The translations under genes were made by a program, and so were the position numbers. This document shows positions 56,930-64,000 of a DNA stretch of 64,000 bases, piece after piece. Location: the NCBI GenBank assembly GCA_037892935.1, contig JAYXKI010000002.1, positions 1,674,001 to 1,738,000 of the forward strand. The letters run 5' to 3'. Origin of the DNA: Phlebopus portentosus (taxonomy: Eukaryota > Basidiomycota > Agaricomycetes > Boletales > Boletinellaceae). How positions within the stretch are numbered: the first letter of the stretch is position 1; each line of letters begins with the position of its first letter. A model generated the notes under the pieces. That model did no database searches, was not told the DNA's origin, and saw only the letters and a list, made by a program, of their open reading frames with translations.

Positions 56930-57161
56930 CTGCCTGCTTGCTTGCTCATTGTTAGCATAAGCTCTGTAGCAGTTACTGTTGCTGCTGCTGCTGCTGCTGT
57001 TGTTGTTGTTATAGCTTCTCTATATTTTCCCTAATTTTTATCCACCCTCGCGCGGCAGCGGCAGGGCAAATTTCACGTGATCAGTCGAGGGGATGCGTAC
57101 GCATCCATCCATTAGGGTACCATGTCACGTGACAGTTTGGACGGATGCATACGCATCCATG
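56930..57161. other. Intergenic; (TGC/TGT)n tract and two composite motifs
   Basis: GCTGCTGCTGCTGCTGTTGTTG at about 56983-57008. CACGTG at 57074 and 57126, each followed 18 bp later by a GATGC(A/G)TACGCATC word. Confidence 0.6.
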
Positions 57162-57163
57162 TA

Positions 57164-57946
57164 CAGTCCCCTGACAAAAGTTTTCACCCCCTTTTTTTAC
57201 ATGTTTTTTGCAAATTTCTCTGTCAATTTTTACTTGTTCCTTCTGAGAAAAAATCAGCATTATTCTGTCATAAGAAGTAACATTCCTGTGAAGTTTCATG
57301 AGAAAATACCAGAAATTGAGTTCAAAACACAGCTCGGGTGGTGTCAAATTACATAGGGAAAATGATTGACTCTCGGAGACTCCTTTCTTCATAAAAGTAT
57401 TTCTACACAAGCTTCTAGCATGAGACTTTGTAAACATGCTGTTCTGATAGTATTGCGTATCATGTACATTTACTGGATTTTTCTTACATGTGTGGAATAG
57501 TCTGGAGGGCAATGAAGCTCAAGTGAGGTCAAAAATAGCCAAAACAAAAGGGAAAATTGGCAAAACTGCCACTTTCCAACCCCAGCAAGTGCAGCCCAGG
57601 CTCTCTCGCTTGACGCAAAAATCTGAAAAAATCATATGTTATTCCTACATATGAGAAATGTAAATGTGCAATATTTCATATTGTTTCAAGGACTTGTTGA
57701 GCCTCTGGAGGTCAAACAAGACCGAAAAATTGGGCCAATTTGGTGCATATAGTCACTTTGGCCTGTTTCCAGTTCCAACTCAGTTTTCAAGTTTTCGCCA
57801 TCAAATTTTGCATGTATGTTGGTTCATATCATAGAATGATTGTAAATTTTTTCAGAAACAACAGGGCTGAATTGAGCACGAAAAAATGAAGATTACACCA
57901 AGAATGGCTCAAAAACATGGGTGACAAAACTTTTGTCATGGGACTG
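57164..57946. mobile_element. MITE family D, Tc1-type ends
   Basis: 783 bp between TA at 57162-57163 and 57947-57948. Ends CAGTCCCCTGACAAAAGTTT and, inverse, CAGTCCCATGACAAAAGTTT. CAGT ends and TA duplication fit Tc1/mariner. The inside does not form long arms and shows no conserved coding frame; the longest minus-strand frame has no motif. Confidence 0.8.
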
Positions 57947-57948
57947 TA

Positions 57949-58680
57949 CTATTTATTGAAACTCGAGTTTAATGTCAACTGAAATAAAAGAACAGAGAAA
58001 ATGAGAGCACGCAAACCCAAATGAGGGAGGAGACCGGTACAAAATATACGGGGAAGTTTTACGATGGAGCACAAAAACACGATTAATGATATTCGGATAA
58101 TAGAACATAAAGTCAGTATCGGTGTCAGGTAACCGTGGAGTTATTCGAAGGATGGAAGCCAAGAGTAAAGTGTATGTGTCAGTCGAGGTTGTTGAGGTTT
58201 GGTCGGGACGTCAAGAAGGCCATCTCTTGGGACCTCGTATAGCTGTACCTGGCTTCATATCTGGGCAGCATACGGCATTTGTCTTAGCAGGTGATCACTA
58301 TCTTTCTATCACAGCCTAGGAAAGGTGCTCTTTCTGGACACAAATGGTTGTCTATGACTCTTGGGCAAATATCCAGAAGAAGAGCCAGTGATACCTTCAC
58401 AAATGAATTATTCGATACAGCACTTCACTTATACAGCACTTCATTTACTTTAATCGGCAAGGTCAACAGTACCGCCCTGTACGTTCTTTACTTTCGGAAT
58501 CTGTTCAGAAAAAAAAGGATAGGCAGTTTGCACCTGTAAAAATATACAAGAGAACTCACCTTCTTCCCTTTCAACCTTTCTTTCCTCTTTATGCTCTGCT
58601 TCTTTCTTTCCTCGCGCTTTCGTAATCCTACCCCGAACTTCAGGTCGGGGTTTTGCTCTTCGAACTACCTCCTCATCAGA
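57949..58680. other. No recognisable gene
   Basis: Open frames here (for example 58122-58319) show no family motif. A Lys/Glu-rich frame on the minus strand, next to the stop of the small gene at 58681, extends its reading frame (about 58560-58680, SDEEVVRRAKPRPEV) and may be a former C-terminal extension. Confidence 0.4.
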
Positions 58681-59291
58681 TCAACCAGCCTTCTCTGAAA
58701 GTTTGAATCCAAAGACCAATCGCAGATCCTCCCCAAGCACCAATGAAATACTTTGCCTGCTGTCAGAAGATCTGGCTACCGCACCACCGATGATACCCTC
58801 GATAGGGCAAGCAAGGGCAAAGCGCTGTGAAAAAGAAAGATGAAAAGGATAAAGGGGGCGTTCTCGTGAAGGGACTAGGTGAGGTGAATTGAAATACGGG
58901 ATGATGAGACTGAGGACAAGCCGGTCGTACTCGATAATGCAGACGAACACATAAATTCCAACCAGAGAAGTGAGGATGACATGGATATGAAAGTAGATAT
59001 GTACAAATAAAAAAAAGAATGTAACGCACTTCTCCTGCTCCCAACTCGTCCACCGGCACTCCAGCCGCGATTGCGGCTTGCGCACCATCCTTCTGTGCAT
59101 TTTCACGCTGGCGCGTGGTCTTCGACAACTTCACACCCATTTGCGGAGAGTATCGTTTGCGATCTGCGTAGGTTTAATCGAATTTGAGGTGACCAAATAG
59201 ACGTGACGTATTGGGTGTGCCATTGAGCAAAGATCGTAAGTCCATGGATATCAGAGGACAGGAGATGTTTACCCACTTCTATAGTGTCCAT
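58681..59291 (-). CDS. Small three-exon protein of unknown function
   Basis: Exons on the minus strand 59291-59273, 59163-59030 and 58824-58681, joined by GT-AG introns, give 98 residues starting MDTIEVDRKRYSPQMGVKL. A hydrophobic stretch (ALACPIEGIIGGAVA) lies near the middle. I do not recognise the family. After the TGA at 58681-58683 the same frame goes on with a charged Lys/Glu/Arg stretch for about 40 codons to a GT donor (GAAG/GTGAG near 58560), so the stop may be a CGA-to-TGA change that shortened a longer gene. Intact exon-intron structure argues for a real gene. Confidence 0.5.
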
Positions 59292-60902
59292 GAGCTGACC
59301 TGTGTAGATTGTGATCAGCGTAGGCAGCGAGCTAGAGGCGGGTGGGCACGACGATAGGCAAGTCGTGTTGACTTAAGCATACAGCTACTGGATTTGGCCA
59401 GTGCCTCTCACCCCACTATGCAATGGTCTTCTTCAGTCCTATTCCACTGGCTATACACATACGAAGAGGTATCAAGCTGTTCACAAAGATAGCAATATTG
59501 CACTTATTTCTCTTAATCGGTTCTGAACTTTTTGGGTCTGTGTAGAAAAGCCACGCATATGAATTCAAACCGATAATCAATGACCAACAAACCGCATATC
59601 CTCAATCTAATGGCCCAAAATACACAGTTTGAAAGAAATGCCAAGGCTGTTTCAATTTTGGTTGAAAAAAATTTACATGAAATCCAATAAAAAATTTATG
59701 GACTACTTTACATGGCTTGTAAGCAACTCAGAATATCATTCCTGTCACACCGGGCAAAAACTCATTCCGAGCCCTTAGAAATTTTGGTTGGAACGGGCGA
59801 GCTCTCATCTGACTGGCTCTTTCCATTTTGGGTAGCATTTTCATAGCTTGGAAATGAGTTTTTGCCCAGTGTGTCTACATATCCAAGCCTCCCATACCTT
59901 TCTGGATATTGCAAGTATTTGTTACCGTTTTAGCTGCGAGTATCTATGCCACCGATACTCTTTTGGATATTTAAAATATTCTTTTGGGAGTCTTTTATGG
60001 TGATGCTCGAAATATCTCCTCTTGGAATACCCAAATGGAAATCTTAACAGTGCTTTCAATATCCATGTAGATATAAGCTATTATATATCTCCCGCGGTGA
60101 TTCCACAGCTGCCTGCTGTGTGGATGCATCCGTCGGGTGCCATGTCACGTGATAGTTTGGGCGGGTGCGTACGCATCCTGTCGAGATACATCTGACCACG
60201 TGACAGCTCTTCAAAGTTGGCCAGTAGGGGGTTTTGATAGTGCAAGGGTAACTCAACAAACGTGCATTGATACCTGAATTTTTGTCATGTATTTTACTGT
60301 ATAAAAACTTTTAATTACATTCTGGCAAAATTCTAGAATCTCTTGGCCACAGGGATTTTATGCAGTGCTAAATTTCAGCTCACAGCAGTCCTAAAAATAG
60401 TCTGGCATTGTCAGAAAGGCCCAAGCTTTGGTGGTGGCACAGGCCTCTAAGTATGTCAATATGGGCAGGCTTGGGAATCATATCTTATTGCCATGTTTTG
60501 TGAGTGCTGCAATATGTAAGCTGATATCTAAGACTCAGCGCCCCTACTAGTACAGCTGAGATCCCATGTTTGAGTAGTACAGCTCAGCTTATAATGTGCT
60601 GTGCAAAGGAATGACCTTACATATACGTGTGTATTAAGGCTATGTCTGATTTTGATTTTTCTTGTAAGCCCATACCGCCTGCGCTGTAAGGGTATGGGCT
60701 GCTGACACAGCAGTCTAATAGCAGCACCTGGTCAGTTCTCTCAGATCCAGAAGTAACAGCTGTCCCCAACTATAAATACCCTCCCCCAGCTACAGCCACC
60801 ATCGTAGATGGGCAAACTTTGTGAGCTGCTGACCTCTACACTAGCTGAGGGTAGTGACATGGCAATTTTCAGCACAAGGTGCTCCCTGCTCCTACCAACA
60901 AC
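59292..60902. other. No recognisable gene
   Basis: Holds a small inverted-repeat element (59746-59873) and a composite CACGTG/GTGCGTACGCATC site (60146-60177). The left end of the Plavaka element should lie here but I could not identify its terminal repeat. Confidence 0.4.
59746..59873. mobile_element. Miniature inverted-repeat element, 128 bp
   Basis: CACACCGGGCAAAAACTCAT at the left and the inverse of CACACTGGGCAAAAACTCAT at the right, about 24 bp of near-perfect inverted repeat. No convincing target duplication. The CACA start and GGGCAAA word resemble family C (CACAGTGGGCAAAC). Confidence 0.65.
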
Positions 60903-63900
60903 ATGCCCATCTCTAGCAACTGGTGTCCATCATGCTTCAAGACTTTCAACAATTCAGCTGATGTCACCAGGCATATCAAAGTCAGCAGATGCAGAGAGAA
61001 TGTCAGGGATGGGCGCCATTCAACACCTCAGCCAAGCTTTCTCAGATCCCCCTCCCATTATGACGCAGGCAATTTGCACAAAAACCTTGAACAAACTGAC
61101 AGCAATGAAGTCACGGGCTTGCTTGACTATGTCATGGAGGTAGACAATGATCTGGGATGGGCATACTTGAACAACAGCGAAGCTGCCAGTAATGGCAACC
61201 ATCCTACACCAACTTCTCACCAACCAGCGAATCTGGAATCTTGTGGACAGGCAGAAGTGGAGAGTAGAGCTGCAGTCAACTACTTTGAAGGAGCTGGGAA
61301 GGTCTATGGCAAGGGGGAGGACACCTTTAGCAGACTCTGGACCTCTGGTGAATGTGCTAGCTATAGAAGGGCCAACCCGTACTATCCCTTCTCCTGCTTT
61401 ACGGACTTTGAAGTTGGAAAATGGCTTGTGGAGTTGGGCATATCACAGTCCAAGATTGATGAGTTTTTCAAGCTTAAATATGTATGGTACACCTTAATTC
61501 CTCCATGAAATCTAAGTACTGACTAAAAAATTTAGGTGCAGGATAGACCGCTTTCATTTGATAGCAGCAATGCTCTGCGAAAGAAAGTGGAGCAGCTTCC
61601 GAGCCCTCCATGTTGGAAGGAAGCAGAAGTAGAAGTCCCTGGAGCCAAGACTCAGCACCCTTTGAAGCTGTTTTATCGAGATGCTTTGGAGTGCTTCAAA
61701 TACCTCTTTAGAAACCCAGTTTTTAATGGAAAGATGGAGTTTGTGCCCCAAAAAGTCTGGCAGGGGGATAGGGCAGAGCGGCTGTACTCAGAGATGATGA
61801 CTGGTGACCTAGTCTGGGATGTGCAGGTCTGTTATTATAACCTTTTCTTAAGTGCTCGCATACTGAAGCATTGCAAAGTCAAAGGTTTCGCCTGGTGAAA
61901 CACTGGGACTTGTTATCCTAGCCTCTGACAAGACTCACCTCACGAACTTCCAAGGCGATAAGGAGTGCCATGCCATGTATCTTACCTGTGGAAATATCCA
62001 CAAGGATCTACGTAGGAAAGCCACTTCACGAAGTTGGATATTGATAGGCCAAATTCCCATTGCAAAGTTTATGGAGGATAAGGAAGTGGCAGGAATGCTT
62101 GCAGCTCGGCTGTACCACCGATGCATGGATATCATCCTGGAGAACATGAAGAGATGCTCGCATACCCCCAAGCTTATTGTCGACCCAGCTGGCGATAGAT
62201 GATTAGTCAGGACAATAGCTGCTGCACTGCAAGCTGATCTACCTGAAATGCACACAATCGCCTGCACTTCACAGAGGGTGTCGCCTGTCTCAACTGCTGA
62301 GCAAGCTGACTTTGGAGATGGAAAGCAACATAAGCTACGAAAGGGCCAGAGCACGCTCAAGGAGATCGACTCACTCCTCAGCCACACCAGTCCACGGAAC
62401 TTCATTCACTTTCAGAAGATTGCGAAGGAGAAGGGCCTTAATGGAGTTCAGGAGCCTTTCTGGAGAGACTGGAAGTTTGCAGACCCCTCTGTTGTCCTGG
62501 CTCCTGATGCTCTGCATCAATGGCACAAATTTTTTGCCGACCACCCTCTCAAGTGGGCAGTCTCTCTTCTAGGGAAGGAGGAGTATGACAAGCGGCTATC
62601 AGCCCTTCAGCCACGTATTGGGTATAGAAGCTTCCCCCGAGGTGTCACAAAGTTCAAGCAACACTCCTTAAGGGAGACTAGGGATTTAGAGTGCTCTCTG
62701 GTTGCAATTTTGCAGGGCCACCCTAGGGTTGAACTGGAAACCTTGAAGGCATTTCGAGCTCTGAAGGATTTTATTTACACCGCACAATATGAGAGCCAGT
62801 CGACAGGTACCTTAAAAGATATGGACAAGTACATCAAGATCTTCCACAGGCACAAGAAGGCACTTTCGAATGCTGGGGTGAGGGATAGAATGCAGAAGAG
62901 GGGGGAATTTCGCATTCCTAAGATGGAGCTGCTGATGCATGTGGTTCAAGCTATACGAATGTTGGGGTCAGCCCCTCAGTTCTCAACTGAACAGTTGGAG
63001 AGAGCACACATCACAGAGTGCAAACAACCCTACAAGCTCACAAACCACAGAAGCTACCAAGAGCAGATGTGTCGCAGACTAGATAACCTACTTCGTGTCC
63101 ATGTGGTCAGCCAGCTTGTGCTTTGGGAGGAGTGTAGGAAGCAAGCTGGCCTCTCATCCCAGGAGGCAGACCTAGATCCCAAGGAAAACACCTGCCTCAC
63201 AAAGCAGATGTCAGAGAAGCTGTGCCAGAAGTTCTTGCCACAGCCAGTGGAGGACATATCAATGAATGAGATGGCAGTGCGGGGCGATAATTCCACCTGG
63301 TTGCTAAACTTCCACTTCGACCATATCCATATCAAGTTTGATTCTGTGGAGCCTCGTTATGGTGCAGCCCAGTTTCAGGAAGAACTCCTCAAATACCTTA
63401 AGGATCAGCACCATCATCAGCCTTTCGAAGGTTTCTGCATGCCATTCAATGAGCTGTTCATCTGGTGGAGTGTCAGGGTCCAACTTAAAGATTCTCAAGA
63501 TGAAAGCTCTCTACAACCACTGCAACGAATTTCTGCACGTCCAAAGACTGCCTTAAAACCGGCATGCTTTAATTTTGTTCTTGTTAATGGTGCAAGTAAA
63601 TTGGGCATCTATGGGATTGTTGGTAAGCCATTTAGAGACCAGGCTGTCATAGTGCTAACTAGATAATGTCAGGAGATCACTTTGCGGCACAGCTCCGCAT
63701 GGTGTTTGTAGCCTGCAACAAGCACTCAAAGAAGAGGTCTGAGCCCCTTGCATATGTGCATGTACTTATTCCTGGAGACAAGTCGGTTAAGTCCATAGAA
63801 GGTGAAAGGCAGTTTTGCCCAGATGCTGGTACAGAGATGTTTCGTGTTAGGAGAAGGTGTTTGAGAGGTGGAGAGAGGGTAGGAACGGTGGTTGCTCTGA

Positions 63901-64000
63901 AAGATATTTGGAGGCCTGTTGAGTTGATCCCTAGATTTGGGAAGAGGTGCCCTCCAGAGTGGACATGTGACACCGCAGTAGAAGAGGCTGAGGAGTTTCA
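60903..64000 (+). CDS. Plavaka-type transposase (one in-frame stop; runs off the window)
   Basis: DDE-type transposase of the Plavaka family, common in mushroom-forming fungi. Exons 60903-61481, 61536-61826, 61879-63622 and from 63673 past the end; introns are GT-AG. The N-terminus has a zinc finger (CPSCFKTFNN...HIKVSRC). Family signatures in order: GKGEDTFSRLW, PYYPFSCFTDFEVGKWL, LKLFYRDALECFKYLFRNP, VILASDKTHLTNFQGDK, ITECKQPYKLTNHRSYQEQM, and VELIPRFG near the end. A TGA at 62200-62202 sits after VDPAGDR; the frame is open before and after it, and TGG or CGA is a likely original codon. So this is a full-length but possibly dead copy. ATG 60903 is the first Met of this frame after a GTG at 60879. 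The right end lies outside the window. Confidence 0.85.

Overview
The window looks like repeat-rich fungal DNA, most likely from a basidiomycete of the Agaricomycetes. The pointers are short GT-AG introns of about 42-86 nt, a Plavaka-type transposase (a family I know from mushroom-forming fungi), a Skt5-type chitin synthase regulator and a Rho GTPase. All of this was read by eye; no database search was run. No tRNA, rRNA or CRISPR array was seen.

Left part (1-37.6 kb) is a nest of mobile elements. A Tc1/mariner-like DD34E element (copy A, + strand, from 2024) is split by a nearly intact Ty3/gypsy chromodomain retrotransposon (gypsy-1, 3727-10379, 458-bp LTRs, AATAG target duplication). A second Tc1-like copy (copy B, - strand, 33794 down to 25092) is split at another site by a decayed relative (gypsy-2, 26249-32847, 418-bp LTRs, CCTTC duplication). 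Copy B itself sits in a fossil LTR of the same gypsy family (33797-36459), which also received MITEs with the Tc1 terminal repeats. Behind each Tc1 transposase, in the same direction, lies a copy of the same unrecognised gene. Between the two Tc1 copies are wrecks of cellular-type genes: an Argonaute, two rearranged Hsp70 pieces and several unrecognised genes, one with a very long Gly-Lys repeat.

Centre (37.6-41.7 kb) is a small island of ordinary genes: an Skt5/Chs4-like Sel1-repeat protein, a convergent Rho-family GTPase and a DUF202-like membrane protein. Skt5-like proteins and Rho GTPases both act at the plasma membrane in cell-wall synthesis and both have CaaX ends here.

Right part (41.7-64 kb) is again mostly repeats: a roughly 3-kb palindrome with one well-preserved and one decayed arm, a gypsy integrase/chromodomain fossil, a poly-Gln/Asn pseudogene with a Cys cluster, a 232-bp satellite, four MITE families, a MAP3K-like kinase pseudogene, a small three-exon gene and, at the right edge, a Plavaka transposase gene with one in-frame stop.

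Two themes recur. First, most broken genes are broken by C-to-T type changes (CGA, CAA, CAG or TGG turned into stops), so CpG-biased decay (methylation or a RIP-like process) is likely. Second, the gypsy family shows a Tf1-like self-priming signal and a GGGTTTT -1 frameshift signal with a downstream stem, which together explain how it could prime reverse transcription and express Pol.
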